A stretch of DNA of 64,000 bases. Source: Cepaea nemoralis (Eukaryota > Mollusca > Gastropoda > Stylommatophora > Helicidae). The notes beneath the pieces are model-generated. The model worked only from the letters and a program-made list of their open reading frames with translations. It ran no database searches and was not told the DNA's origin. Of this stretch, positions 11,809 through 23,385 are shown one piece after another. Where the stretch lies: positions 63,915 to 127,914 of the forward strand of contig JACEFZ010014529.1 of assembly GCA_014155875.1 (NCBI GenBank). The letters run 5' to 3'. A program made the position numbers and the translations under genes. The first letter of the stretch is position 1, and the number at the start of each line of letters is the position of its first letter.

Positions 11809-12039
11809 TATGCGGAGTTTCTGTCTCGATTTTCCTCTCTGCCTTTCTCTGCCCGTGTTGATGAAACATTATGGCCACTGCTAACATTCGATCCACAAAA
11901 AAACCATTCATCCCCACGGAGTGTACTCTGTTGCTTCCATCCATGCCACTCCTCTCTTGAGTCGATGTCGTTTCACACCACGCGGGTGTTTATGAAGAGG
12001 ATGGGTTTTATCATACACTGTATGCGTCCACGTATGCAG

Positions 12040-12215
12040 ACTGACATAAATGATGCTGGATGGTCTGAGACGGTGCCATGGAGAAATGAAGCTCGAGAGA
12101 CTGAGACACTTCCATGGAGACAGTGCTATCATCAGAGTTAATCTGGAACTCCAAGGACCGAGATGTGTGGACAGCCTGTTGCCGGGGTGCGTTATGATGA
12201 TAAATACAATAGACA
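12040..12215 (+). mobile_element. LINE 3'-end fragment
   Basis: GATGCTGGATGGTCTGAGAC and the GACCGAGAT.TGTGGA block match the tails at 18300-18520 and 22150-22445. Confidence 0.65.
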
Positions 12216-12599
12216 AGAGAACCTGCATGTATCGCGTAGTTGCGGTGGATGTATCAGGTGCGCATTCACGGAGCACCCACATGTCAAGTATTTTGTTTGA
12301 ACTCTAACCGTTCACGTCACACATCAGGCAGAGTTAGTCTTCTCACAAATGTAACATACATTAGATAGCTTCATGATATGAAGACCTAGACAGGTTACTG
12401 AATACTTAATACAGACTTTAAGAATCGGCATACGTCAACTCGGGACATTCCCACACATGATCTCTTCCCCCCCCCCCTCCCCCGACCTTTTCACTGTAAA
12501 AGCTACAAGAGCTCATATGCTGATTATTCCAGCAGCAATTTGACTAAACTTCCGCCCGATTCTTCCTCTGCGTTTTGAGTCATGGATGACAACAGGCAG

Positions 12600-12952
12600 C
12601 AGGGGCGTTACTAGGGGGGTGCGGGCCGCACCGGGTGACAACATCAAGGGGTGACACCAAAATATAAAAATTGCAAATTTGACAAAGCAGACATAGCAAA
12701 ATAACAAAAATTTAACTTTGTCCGAGTTTGTCGAAGTTCTTTATTTATGTTTTACCTGAAGTATTGAAGTTATATTGTTCAATTTGTTTTCTTTCTTATG
12801 TCCTTATTAACTTTTTGACTTATTTTACAAACATTACTATATGCGATTATATATGGTACAGGAACACTCGGAAGAAGACCATCGTGAAAGTCTAGAGGGG
12901 TGACACCAAGAGTTTACCGCACTGGGTGACACCAACCCCAGTGACGCCACTG
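12600..12952. mobile_element. hAT-type MITE with exact 8-bp target duplication
   Basis: The element starts CAGGGGCGTTACTAGGGG and ends with the inverted equivalent CCCCAGTGACGCCACTG. It is flanked on both sides by the identical octamer ACAGGCAG (12592-12599 and 12953-12960). The 353-base length, CAG-type termini and 8-bp duplication are diagnostic of a non-autonomous hAT element. Subterminal GGGTGACACCA repeats occur at both ends. The AT-rich middle has no transposase. Confidence 0.93.
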
Positions 12953-13329
12953 ACAGGCAGAGTCAACAGTTTGTCAAATGACCACGCCGGAGAGCTTACT
13001 CCGCGGGGATAAATAGTTTTGTAGTGGACTGTATATAGATAACCTCCGTGATGTGCTAACTACCCTAATAAAGCCACTATGTTCACATATGGATACCCCG
13101 TCTGTTGTGTTGCACTCTCCACCAGATCCCAGACAGCCGCTGCCTCATCACCTTTATCAGAAAGTAGCTCTCCGCCAGCAGTTATTCTATCACCCTGTTC
13201 ATTGTCCAGCACACCCGCTTGCCCTGGGCAGAAAATTGATGTCACAAACTTCGAATGCCCGGAGTATGACATTGGTGTGTCACGTCCCCCCTCTTGTTCA
13301 TAACATATATAGACATCATATGTAAAGAA

Positions 13330-14810
13330 ACCAGCCAAACAGAGGCCGCAACGACACCGCATGAAGAACAGAACACAAAAGAAGAAACATCGGTAAATTA
13401 CACCATTACAGAACTCATATTTGCGGACGATCAAACACTGATAGCAAAATCATAAGCAGAATTGCAAGTCCTCATAAATAGTCTGAACAAAGTGTGCAAG
13501 GAAACATAACTTGAAAATTAGCACAATAAAACAGAGGTAATGACTCTAACCAAAGAAGAAAAAAAGACAAAGATTCATCTAAAAGAACACCCCCTGAAAT
13601 AAGTAAAGAGCTTCAAGTACTTAAGAAGTAAAGAGTGTTTGTAAAGTCTCACTACACTTTGTATGTAGAAGAAGTTTGACAAATGAAGTACATGATGTCA
13701 TAATAAAACATGCTAAAACTTCATTAAATTAGTTACAATAGCCACTGCTATGGTCTAACGCAGTTTTGGGGAAGCTGGAAAGTACCAATGAAGTATTCAT
13801 TATAACAGGTGTTGGAAATATCCACCACGGGCTTGAAGACATGACTGTACGCATCTCTTCATATTGTCAAATATCTTCTGCAACGTGTCTGTTGTTATTT
13901 CTTGAATGGTAATTCTGATTGCTTCTTTCAGGTCCTCAATTGTGTGTACATTATTTTTGTAAACATTTCCTTTCAAGAAACCTCATAGAATTACTGCAAC
14001 AGACGACAGCTATGCGCTCCATACTGCTTTACGATGGACAGTGCAGCATATTTTTGTTATGACGTCATATACTTCATTTTTCAAACTTGTTTTACATACA
14101 AAGGTAGTGAGACTTTACAAACATACAGTATAATATCATCAAATGACAAATCAGAAGACGAAATCGAAATTAGATGCAATAAGGCAAACAAACTCATTGA
14201 ACAAATGGCACCTATACTAAAGAACAAACACGCACCAGTAGACACTAGGGAAGCACTCTATAGTATAATCTTCCTACCAATTCTATGCTACCAATGTCAA
14301 ACCTGGACAATGGCAGAAAAAGAGAAAAGAAAAATCACAACAGAAATGAGATTCCTGAGAAGAATAATCAATGTATCAACAAGAGAGAAAATAAGAAATT
14401 AAGAAATCAGTACTAATTGTGGGGGGGGGGGGGGGGGCATAATAGCAACGCTAGATTTCATTAGCAAGTTAAATGGTTCGGTCATATAATTAGGCTACCT
14501 AGGAACTTTGGAATTCATCCTGATACCTGGGAGACTGCTGCCAAAGACCAAAATTCATGGCGTACATCATTACTCAAGGGTGCAGTCACTTGCGAAGCAA
14601 CCAGACTGTAAGAGCTGGGGGAGGGGGGGGGCTGGACGAAAAACCACTGCAGGAGATCCTCCTCCTGTAACGTCTAGTACACATTGTCAAAGAACATTTC
14701 GAGCCAAAATAGGCTATACCAGCCGTCTCAGAACTTACTGTTCTAAACTCTCAACCCCACTGGATGAAATGAATGGCCATCATCATTCTTGATGGGCAAA
14801 CACCAGGCTA
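13330..14810 (+). mobile_element. Decayed LINE, split by a DNA transposon
   Basis: The left part (to about 13635) encodes RT-like NSYLRTIKH and a FKYL motif. The right part resumes at about 14124 with IISSNDKSEDEIEIRCNKAN and MRFLRRIINVSTREKIRN, then ends near 14730 with a finger remnant CQRTFRAKIGYTSRLRTY. The FKYL|G-S-I-I-S-S block is cut in two by the element at 13636-14123. A poly-G run at 14421-14437 interrupts the right half. Confidence 0.75.
13636..14123 (-). mobile_element. Tc1/mariner-superfamily-like DNA transposon, internally deleted, nested in a LINE
   Basis: Terminal inverted repeats of about 65 bases begin TGTTTGTAAAGTCTCACTAC and are close to identical at both ends. The minus strand carries the last ~58 codons of a transposase, including FLKGNVYKNNVHTIEDLKEA and CLQARGGYFQHLL before a stop. 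This matches the C-terminal block of DDE transposases with the FLWGYLK motif. The catalytic residues are missing. No clear target duplication was found at the 488-bp element's edges, so the family is tentative. Confidence 0.75.
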
Positions 14811-15010
14811 CCTACTAACAGTATAGGCCTACCACAACAAGCCATGATGTACAGACCAAATGGAACCGGAAAAAGATGCCGACCCTGTAAATGACGGACA
14901 AAGGGATTAACAGAATCCATGGGAATCTCGATATATGAAGTCCATAAACGGGCACTCTCCCGCTGTGTATGCTTCACCTCGACCCGCAAGATGAACAAGA
15001 TGAGATGATG
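14811..15010 (+). mobile_element. Possible LINE 3'-UTR remnant
   Basis: It follows the finger remnant directly and ends in a GATGATGATGAGA-like tail, as do other LINE tails in the window. No ORF supports it independently. Confidence 0.35.
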
Positions 15011-15448
15011 ATGAGATAAGACAAACTTCGAATCGCTTGGTTACATAATCAACCACCGCTCATGGCATGATGGTAGAATATTCATATATGGACCAGCGCT
15101 CCACATCTACATATGTTCTCACATAAAACGTTATTGTCAAGTTTCTTGTTTGATTGAGCATTTAGGATTTAGTATTGAAGAGTCATGATCACCTATGTCT
15201 GTTCCAGACCAAACACATGAAGTAGGGGAATGTTTATTTTATGACCAACAATGCGCCATCGAGCAATCATTCATGTTTCTAACGTTACAGCCAAACATTC
15301 GCGTATAAAACTACATTTCTGAGGTGCTAACTTTTGTTTTAGATTTTCTACATATCGGGTCGGATCAAAACACAGGGTCTTGAAGTGAAAATACACCTGT
15401 GATCGCCCCGGCCAGTCGGCACTATACAAGTCTACACAAGTGGGAAGC
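15011..15448. promoter_or_regulatory. Unassigned region with a TATA-like site ahead of a candidate first exon
   Basis: GTATAAAAC occurs at about 15303, roughly 145 bases upstream of the ATG at 15449. Nothing else in the region was recognised. Confidence 0.25.
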
Positions 15449-15572
15449 ATGTTGTTAAACACAACAGCCGCCGGTACGGCTGTTCCGGCAATTGTACGGT
15501 CTGCTCAAGCCAAAGCAGGAAGCGATCTGGGTCAGAGACAGCCGAGGAACAGAGCTTTCGGTCCGTTTGCAG
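15449..15572 (+). CDS. Candidate alternative first exon (speculative)
   Basis: An ATG at 15449 opens 41 codons (beginning MLLNTTAAGTAVPAIVRSAQ) that end at a good donor, TTTGCAG|GTATTT, leaving one base of the next codon. That phase fits adducin exon 2, which begins with two bases completing a codon. The stretch is richer in CpG than its surroundings. I do not recognise the peptide, and a chance ORF or another gene's first exon is equally possible. Confidence 0.3.
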
Positions 15573-15661
15573 GTATTTCACACTTAATTACTGTCTCAGC
15601 ATTTCACCTGGGCACAACAAATCTAGGCCTGACTCTTTCTTGCTCTGTTCTTCCATTCTGA

Positions 15662-17665
15662 TGAAACTGCGGTAGGTGGGAACTCATTTCAAAGCATGGT
15701 TACTAAATTACTTGTAATTTTATTCGTCTGCAGCAAGATCTGTGGTCTGAGTTTCGGAATCGGACACGTTCTTCTCAAATACTAATATTTGCTGGTGGAT
15801 AGTTAAACAAGGGTGATTCTAAAGTAATTGTATGATATGAATGCACATATTTGTATACGTGTGGGATGTGCATCGTTTGTTTGAAGTATGTTTTGGGCAG
15901 ATTTGTGATTTGTGGAAATGATACCCGATCCGAATACGGAAGCCGCCATGTTGTCTCAAGTAGTTGTTTCCAAATGCCGAGACGGTGGTCGAGGGCAAGT
16001 TCACCTCACAAAACAAGTTTCACCTGTTGTCTGTCGCACAGGTTTATTCTGTTGTTAGCACTTCCGCGTTTTCTTCATTGGCATATGTTGTCTGATTTAT
16101 TCACAGCGAGTTGGGTCTTTTTTTTTTTTCTGGGAGGAACATAAAGTAGAAGGACACATTTTAATTATTAATTATTATAAAAGTTGACTCATCGTACCAA
16201 TGCTTGACCTGTGTGTTTCTGTTGTCATTTGAAGTTTTCTTGATCTAGTTTTAGTAGCCAGGAAGTAACAATTGGAGTGCGTAGTTTGGGAACTCTACAA
16301 TCACAATTTTGTGCTTACATGACCTAAGATCAAGGAAATGACATTTGAAGTTGTAGTATGGTATGGCCTCAGATCCAGAGAATGACATTTCATCATTTGC
16401 AATTCTAATTCTGTGATCCGAAATCTAGAAAATGGCTTTTGTATACTTGACATTGAGGATTGATTTCTATTGTTTGGGATCTATGCTTCACTATTTTAAT
16501 TTGGGTTGTAGCATTGTCCAGGTAGTGGAATCTAAACTTTTATTATCATAATCATACATTATCTTCATCTTATGTAATTTGGTTATGTTTTCAATTTACA
16601 AAGGGTTATGAACCTGGCAGTGTTGTACAGAGCTAACAAATTGTGGGAGGTTCCATCGTGATTTTCAAATTGGGTATTTACTAATGAAACCACCACAGTA
16701 GATAGGCCTTGGAAAAACAAAACCTAATGGTACCTCAATTATGCTTGGATGTCAATTCTGAGTGGAGATATTCACATCTGAGTGTCAAAATCTCGATACA
16801 GATTTCGCCATACTATTCATACTTTGAGACTGGAAAAATTGGGTCCATTGTTATTGCCACTTCCAGTCTAACATTAATGTCTCAGACGGGCCACTGACGG
16901 ATATTAAATCTGACCTCATCCATATATTCTGTCATGTTAAATGAAAAACATAATAGTACAAGTATACAAATAAATTATTAATAATCTTTAAACTTGTATT
17001 TTCTTTAACTTTGCACGTTTGAGCGTTAAAACTTTCTATTGCCGGCAGCCGCCATCTTGGAGTTCCATTCACAAAGACCTCAAAGAAATTTTTTTTTTTT
17101 TAATGACATATAACGTGATATAATTGATGAAACTCTCCAAATATATGCAACAATGGGTTCTGAATTCGAATATCCATCTAAAAATATCTTATATAAAATA
17201 AAAAAGCTCTAGAAAATAAATTTACTTACTTTTTGCCAAGTAATTCAATATATTTAAAAGGTCACAATGATTTCAACCAATCGCTGTGCACGGAATATTA
17301 GGCTAACCTTTTCTGCTTAACCTAAGGTGACGTCTGCTATTGTCACGTGATATTTAAATCGTAGGCATGAATGGTCTTTACGGCAGCCATTTTGGTGACA
17401 CAGGCTGGGGTGGTGCTGTATATCAACTTCCGTTTTCAGTTCGGGTAGTGGCACGATTGAATAACTTATAAATTATCATCCATCAGTCTCTATTAAAGTC
17501 AATTTAAGCAAAGATATGCATTCTTTAAACATTGTTTCCAGAACGTTCATTATAGAGATCAGAGAGGGGAAAACAAAAGGCCAGTTTGACAATTTATGAT
17601 TTTAAAAAACTGGGCAGGACAAACTGGGGTCAATGGAGAGTAGTCATCATCATGTAGCAGATCAT
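15662..17665. other. No recognised feature
   Basis: AT-rich sequence with only short ORFs. GCCGCCATCTTGG near 17047 and AGCCATTTTGG near 17385 resemble YY1-type elements, but there is no transcript evidence to give them a role. Confidence 0.35.
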
Positions 17666-17671
17666 TTAAGG

Positions 17672-17925
17672 CAGAACATTGCTCTCCTCACAGCCAGCCA
17701 GAACATTGCTCTCCTCACAGCCTGCCAGAACATTGCTCTCCTCACAGCCTGCCAGAACATTGCTCTCCTCACAGCCTGCCAGAACATTGCTCTCCTCACA
17801 GCCTGCCAGAACATTGCTCTCCTCACAGCCTGCCAGAACATTGCTCTCCTCACACACAGACTGCCAGAACATTGCTCTCCTCACAGCCTGCCAGAACATT
17901 GCTCTCCTCACAGCCTGCCAGAAAG
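17672..17925 (+). repeat. 27-bp minisatellite, about nine copies
   Basis: The unit is CAGAACATTGCTCTCCTCAC followed by AGCCTGC. Copies are nearly identical, with one extended unit near 17851. The ORFs on both strands here are products of the repeat. Confidence 0.95.
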
Positions 17926-18299
17926 ATCCTCAATCCATTGCCAGTTCTGTTGGTATAGCGCCACAGCCTGGTGACATCCCTTTCTGGAGACTTTTTTTTA
18001 TTGCTGATCCAGCTAAATAATCCTTGAACATACCTTCATGCGTATTGGGCATATGATGTTAGACCCGTATATTTGTATAGACCAATTGGCACTCTAGATG
18101 TGCTGTGGTCAGAATCATGTCAATCGCTTGACACCCTAAGGCATTTCATTTCTTGGTACCCATCTTTGGCTGGGTCTATCTGGGAGCCCAAAACAATTTC
18201 AACAATCTGGCTATGATGTGAATTTGAACCCATGACCATGCTCGACGGCAGGCATGCACCTTGCCAATGTAACTAACAATGTTTCCCTTGAAGAGGCTA

Positions 18300-18525
18300 A
18301 TGAAACTAGAACATGATATACAACAATAAGAAAATGACAAACATTGTGATGACTGGAAAGATCTAGGGGAAGAGAGGCAGACCAAAAGAAATGAGGCTGG
18401 ATGGATTGAGACGGTGGCATGGAGGAATATCATAAGTAGAGTTGATCCAGAAGACCAAAGACCGAGATCTGTGGAGAGTCATGAACGCCTATGCCAGCTG
18501 GCAGGGCACTTAATGATGATGATGC
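18300..18525 (+). mobile_element. LINE 3'-end fragment
   Basis: It contains GATCTAGGGGAAGAGAGGCA, GAGACGGTGGCATGGAGGAA and a GATGATGATG tail, the shared 3' end of the commonest LINE in this window. Confidence 0.75.
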
Positions 18526-18606
18526 TAAGAGCGAACCCCAGAGATGGAAATGGTAACCTCAGCCACAGCTCTCCCTGATGTTTGGTCTACACCAGGGGCA
18601 GGGAAC

Positions 18607-19367
18607 ATCGGCACTCCTCCGAATGACAGCCCCAAATTATTTAGTTTAAAATGCATCGCTTACAGGGCCTCATTAGCTGATATAATAAAAAACAAAACGA
18701 ACTACAAACTAAAATATGGAACTGAGAAAATGGAAATATGTACCAATAATATTTCACAGTTATATGTGGAAATTGTGGCACTAAAGTTTAAACACTGTTC
18801 GAAAACATGTTCTAAACTCTTGTATCGGTATATCCGCGGGGAAAAAATTATACATATCAGAACGAGCATTGAATGTGTTGTCGATCACTTCCAATTCAGT
18901 GTGTGGAGGACTACTAGACTGATTGATGGATGCAATAAATGTTTGTGGACCCGGAGGGCCCTCACTGTCGTCGGTACTACAAGATATGATATACACTCTG
19001 AGGACAGTGAGGGCCTTCCGGGCTCACAATCATTTAGTTTAGTTTAGTCGATGGATCAACATCACAGCACATGGGTGTAACCCATAAGTGCTCCGTTCTC
19101 CTAACTCAAACCTGAGTCTGGAGAAACTCAGCTCAGTGCACGAACTCTGTAGCACCTGCGAGGATCCTAAAATACTTTGGGTAGATTTTTAACTCAAAAT
19201 TTTGCCCAAACATTTATTACATCCAGCGATCGGCTTAGCAGATGACGATACACTCAAATGTAAGAGATTGATAACATGTCGCCCCGGAAATGACCTTATG
19301 TGAGGCCCTGTAAGGGATGCATTTTACACTAAATAATTTGGGGCCGTCGTTTGGAGGAGTGCCGGAT
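18607..19367. mobile_element. 761-bp element with 66-bp terminal inverted repeats
   Basis: The left end (ATCGGCACTCCTCCGAATGA onward, 18607-18672) is repeated in inverse at 19301-19367 with about 90% identity by eye, including CCCCAAATTATTTAGT and TTACAGGGCCTCA. A 32-base direct repeat, containing GTCTACACCAGGGGCAGGGA, lies just outside each end (18575-18606 and about 19379-19410). An internal inverted repeat (GGAGGGCCCTCACTGTC with its partner, 18953-19021) and a SINE tail lie within. The superfamily is not identified. Confidence 0.7.
19022..19213 (-). mobile_element. SINE-1, truncated 3' half, minus strand
   Basis: The reverse complement matches 22960-23152 and 38395-38578, including GAGCACTTATGGGTTACACC and the CGACTAAACTAAA end. 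The tRNA-like head is missing. It sits inside the inverted-repeat element at 18607-19367, so it inserted after that element. Confidence 0.9.
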
Positions 19368-19394
19368 CATCTGACCTGATGTTTGGTCTACACC

Positions 19395-19560
19395 AGGGGC
19401 AGGGAACATTTAGCCCATTGGCCTTATACAGGCCACAACACGTGGTCCACTGGCCTTGTACATGCCACAACATCTGGCCCGCTGGCCTTATGCAGGCCAC
19501 AGAATCTGGCCCACTGGCCTTATACAGGCCATAAAATTATTTGGTCTGGCCCTGCCAAGG
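19395..19560 (+). repeat. Minisatellite of about 33 bp, four to five copies
   Basis: The unit is close to GGCCTTATACAGGCCACAAC followed by ATCTGGCCCACT. Each unit contains a small palindrome (GGCC...GGCC). Confidence 0.85.
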
Positions 19561-19689
19561 CAACCGCAGGCGGGACTCAAAATTCAACAAATCTAGGAAC
19601 CATATGAACAATCGTCTATAAATCTGGTAGAAACATCATCTGTAACAGCTAACATCACAAGAGAAGCGGTTCTAGTCATTACATTAGGG

Positions 19690-20365
19690 GTCATCATCAT
19701 CAAGTACTCTGCCAGCAGGCATAGGTTTTCATGACTCTCCACAGATCTTGGTCTTTGGTGTTCTGGATCAACTCTGCTGCTGATATTCCTCTATGCCACC
19801 ATCTCAATCCACGCAGCATCATTTCTCTTGATCTACCTCTGCCTTATCTTCCTCTTGATCTTTCCAGTCAACACGATGTTCTCCAATGCCTCTCTTATCA
19901 TCACATGACCGAAGAAAGTTGTTTGTCTCTTTCTTATTGTTGAATATAATGTCCTAGTTTCATTAGCCTTTTTCAGGCAGTCATCGTTAGTTACTCTGGC
20001 AGTCCAAAGAATTCGCAACATTCATCTCAGGAACCACATCTCTGTTCTTCTAAGTTCTTCCCAATTTGTTCATTTACATTCCAAGATTCACTGCCATACA
20101 GCAAAACATGTTCTTTATAGTATTTGAGCACTCTCTTTCTTACATTCATTGATAGTGACTTATTGCATAAGATACTCTTCATTTTCTGAAATGCAGGTTT
20201 TGCTTGCCATATTCTATTCTTAATCTCTGTTGTGCATCTTCCATCTGATGTTATAATTGCCCCTAGGTATTTAAAATTATCCACTTGGTTAAGAATTTTC
20301 CCTTCTATTTCCATTTCACATTTTGGTGTCACTTTTTTCTTGTGACTGTTCTCTTGATATTCAAG
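19690..20365 (-). mobile_element. LINE C-terminal region and 3' UTR
   Basis: The minus strand encodes MTPKCEMEIEGKILNQVDNF, KYLGAIITSDGRCTTEIKNR and LLYGSESWNVNEQIGKNLEE, then MLRILWTARVTNDD and KRQTTFFGHVM, in two or three frames. These are the standard post-RT blocks of finger-ended LINEs. The RT catalytic region is missing. Confidence 0.9.
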
Positions 20366-20511
20366 GAGACTCTTTTTTCCATTAGGGGTGGGTTAATTAA
20401 ATGTTTGACCAAATACAGCAGGCCTAATTTGTAAGTTGATAATTTGTATGGCCCATGAACGATGTTATAAATATCCAAACGGCTCTTGGCAGAAAACAAG
20501 GTTCCCCACAC

Positions 20512-21475
20512 AGATTGTCCACATTTTTACCACACTGAAATGTACCTGTTTAGTTCCATTTGTTTTTAACCTTAGTACTGAAGAAAAGAATACTTGGTTA
20601 TTTATTTCACTTAACCTGGTTCATTTCAGAGTGGATGATTTATTCTCTTGTCCGTGCTGGTGTGTGTGTGTTTTACGATCGTGTCATTTAATTCTACGTA
20701 ATACTTTAAGCTTGAGAGAGGTAAGAGAGGTACATTAACATGTTAATCAGTAGTGTGCAGGGTAGTGTTGGATCAGGGATAGATTATGTATTAGTTGATT
20801 GATGTTAGCTGCGGCGGGAGGAGTATGGGAAATGACATCACACAGTTGTGTTTGTGAGAGAAAATAGGCCACAAGTCCTTACATTTATGTGTTGATAATT
20901 CTTTTGTTTCTGTTTGTGGTTGATGTTTGAATATTTAAGTGGGAAGTATTATTTGAAGAGGTTGATGGTGAAGTTTATACAGATATAGACAATACATTTC
21001 AAGTAAACGAAAGAGGAAGAAGAACTGAGGCGGCCAAACTGTCTTAGTCATTGCTTTCTTTGCATATTTTTCTTCAACTTGACAAACTTGAAAAGTTCTC
21101 CTCTACATGCAGTATTTGTGTCCACCTTTTCTCAACCCCATTGATTTTAAAGCAGACCACAGTTGGGTTTGTTGAAAACTGGCTTCATGTATTCTTCTTG
21201 AACATGCCAATTGTTCTCTCTGTTAGATCTTCAACTGTCAGATTTCATGTTAATAACTGTCTCTGCATTTTCTCTTCCAGATTTACTGTTTATATATCAG
21301 TGATGACTGGATAGTCTGAACATCTTCATTCTTAGCTTGTGTGATAATTATGCAGTGGATTTTGGTATTTTGAGACTGCATTGTTTACCACTAATAATAG
21401 GAGCTCAGTATATGTTGTACTTTCTTGGTGGTTTACATTTCCTGTTTATTGTGTTTTAATTGCTTTTGCTGTTCT
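20512..21475. other. No recognised feature
   Basis: AT-rich sequence upstream of the adducin start. A 5' UTR exon could lie here or further left, but none could be identified. Confidence 0.35.
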
Positions 21476-21655
21476 AGCTTTGACAACAGTTAAACATTTG
21501 TATGGTTATTCATTGACAACAGTTAAACAGTCGTATGTTTATTCATTGACAACAGTTAAACAGTCGTATGTTTATTCATTGACAACAGTTAAACAGTCGT
21601 ATGTTTATTCATTGACAACAGTTAAACAGTCGTATGTTTATTCATTGACAACAGT
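21476..21655 (+). repeat. 33-bp minisatellite, five copies, directly upstream of adducin exon 1
   Basis: The unit is TTGACAACAGTTAAACAGTC followed by GTATGTTTATTCA. The last copy runs into the pyrimidine-rich acceptor TTTTGCTTCTTTTGTTCAG that precedes exon 1. Confidence 0.95.
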
Positions 21656-21697
21656 TTTGCTTCTTTTGTTCAGGCTGCCCAGTGGCACTAGATAGGG

Positions 21698-21764
21698 ATG
21701 AGTGAGGCAGGTCCTCGAGTGAATGGGCCCGCCAGCCCTACTGGCAAATACATAGATGGCATTG
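21698..21764 (+). CDS. ADD1: Adducin exon 1 (start codon)
   Basis: The ATG at 21698 opens MSEAGPRVNG and leads to a donor ATTG|GTAAGT, leaving one base for the next codon. A pyrimidine-rich acceptor ending TTGTTCAG at 21673 suggests that a 5' UTR exon lies upstream. The short acidic, Gly/Pro-rich leader is normal for invertebrate adducins. Confidence 0.82.
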
Positions 21765-22149
21765 GTAAGTACGGCTGTTTGTGTTGATTTTATTTAGCTG
21801 AAATTTCCAGAGTTACACTTTTGTTGTCTTTTTTTTATTTGCCTCGTAATCAGTGTACAACTATAATTTTGTTTCCTTCATGAAGTGCACTGTCTTCTGC
21901 AGATCCTTCTGTCTTCCATGGAGTTTGATATCTAGATTGATCTATTCATAGAATAGTCCTTTCTGATCTTGATCTGTGTTTGATACAACATTGCTGTGAT
22001 TTCCATCATTCTGTGTTTGTATTTTAATTTGTAATTTCCATCTTTTTCCATAATTTTATTGAGTTATTTTCCAATGTTATTTTATATAGAACCTGATCTG
22101 CTGTATTGCAGTGGATTATGGAATGCAAACTAATTAAGAACTTGGAGGC

Positions 22150-22445
22150 AATGAAGATATGGTTTCTGACACCTGTGATGCAAATATCTTGAACTCTGCC
22201 AGGGTCACTAACAATGAGCGCCTAGAATAAAAGTAGAACTCATACAAATGCAAGAAGGAAAACAATTTTCTTTGGTTATATAATGAGAAGAGAGACATTA
22301 GAAAACATTGTGACAACTGGAAACATCAGCAGTAGCAGAGGCAGACTGATAGAATGAGCTGAGGTGGTGGTATAGAGCAATATCATCAACAGAGTTGATC
22401 AGAACACCGGTTGTTGAGATCTGTGGAGATACATGAATGATTACG
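22150..22445 (+). mobile_element. LINE 3'-end fragment in intron 1
   Basis: It contains the GTCACTAACAATGA..., GAAAACATTGTGACAACTGG and GATCTGTGGAGA blocks of the common LINE tail, heavily diverged. Confidence 0.7.
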
Positions 22446-22774
22446 ACAGTGCACATGCTGGTGGTGATACTTTTATTGAACTTTTATTTCCATCATCATT
22501 TTTAATTGCTTATTATTTTCATTACATTATAATTACATTTAATAGTTATTTCCATGATTATAATTATTTTGACTGTCAGTCACATTTACTTTCCAAGACA
22601 TTTCCAGGTGCCTAATGTAAGCTGGGTTGGTCCTGGAGTCCCCGGTCAGTTTAACAAGTCATTAGCATGTCATGGAAACTGGTTGTTCATACAGGCACTC
22701 AGCGTGATTGTTCTGTGCGTGCTTAGTTTATTTTTGGCAAGTCTGGCCAGACTTGTCATGTGTTTAGTTTGTTG

Positions 22775-23152
22775 TTTACATATTGTCATGGTGTCCGCCT
22801 CGAGTGCTGGAGGTTCCGAGTTCAAGCCCCGGTGAGGGCTGGGAATTTTTCACGTGGACTTCTAGTAATAAAATTTCCCCTGGTCTCTGGGTAGTGAGAT
22901 TGGATGCCCGTATGTATTGTTGCACACGTAAAACATCCCTTGGCAGTTGGAAATCGAAAAAGAGTAGCCTAATGGCGCTGCCTGGGCAAAATTTGAAGTT
23001 AAAAATCTACCCAAAGTATTTCAGGATCCTCTCCAGTGCTACAGAGTTCATGCACTGAGCTGAGATTCTCAGGACACAGGATTCAGGAGTAGAACCGAGC
23101 ACTTATGGGTTACACCCATGTGCCGTAATGTTGATCTGTCAACTAAACTAAA
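22775..23152 (+). mobile_element. SINE-1, near full length, tRNA-derived
   Basis: The head contains a B-box-like GAGTTCAAGCCCCGG after GGTGTCCGCCTCGAG. The body includes CTCTGGGTAGTGAGAT and CCCTTGGCAGTTGGA, and the tail ends TGTCAACTAAACTAAA. It shares its entire length with 38190-38578. The head origin is inferred from the pol III boxes. Confidence 0.85.
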
Positions 23153-23224
23153 AAGAAAAATTACATATTGTCAATGCAGCAATTAGGTTATCCCCTAAGC
23201 AAATTATTTATTGCTGTTCACATG

Positions 23225-23385
23225 TGAAATGACAGTTCCGGGAAGGTTACCCCGGTCAACAAATGCCCGCAGAAGTCGGATGTGTCGGCCTAACGGCGCA
23301 AGAACGCAGCTCTGCTGTAAACAGGCACAACGGAATCACATCCGAAAAAAAAACTCCAGATGAGCGCAGAAGAAGAAGAAATGAC
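23225..23385 (+). mobile_element. Repeat family 2 copy (SINE-like), with GAAGAAGAA tail
   Basis: It shares GAAGTCGGATGTGTCGGCC, CAGCTCTGCTGTAAAC and a (GAA)n end with copies at 39140-39300 and 44430-44578. No pol III boxes were recognised. Confidence 0.8.

Noticed and set aside
11497..12141. A 214-codon plus-strand ORF
   Set aside because: It is kept open by the 18-bp minisatellite and has no domain; the antisense ORF is equally long.
13053..13434. Opposed ORFs of 90 and 124 codons near an AATAAA-like site, possible LTR remnant
   Set aside because: A TATA-like string and AATAAAG are present, but no matching second LTR, TG...CA ends or recognisable protein could be found.
17633..18020. ORFs over the 27-bp repeat, and a possible CRISPR-like array
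   Set aside because: Units are tandem with no unique spacers, and the sequence is eukaryotic.
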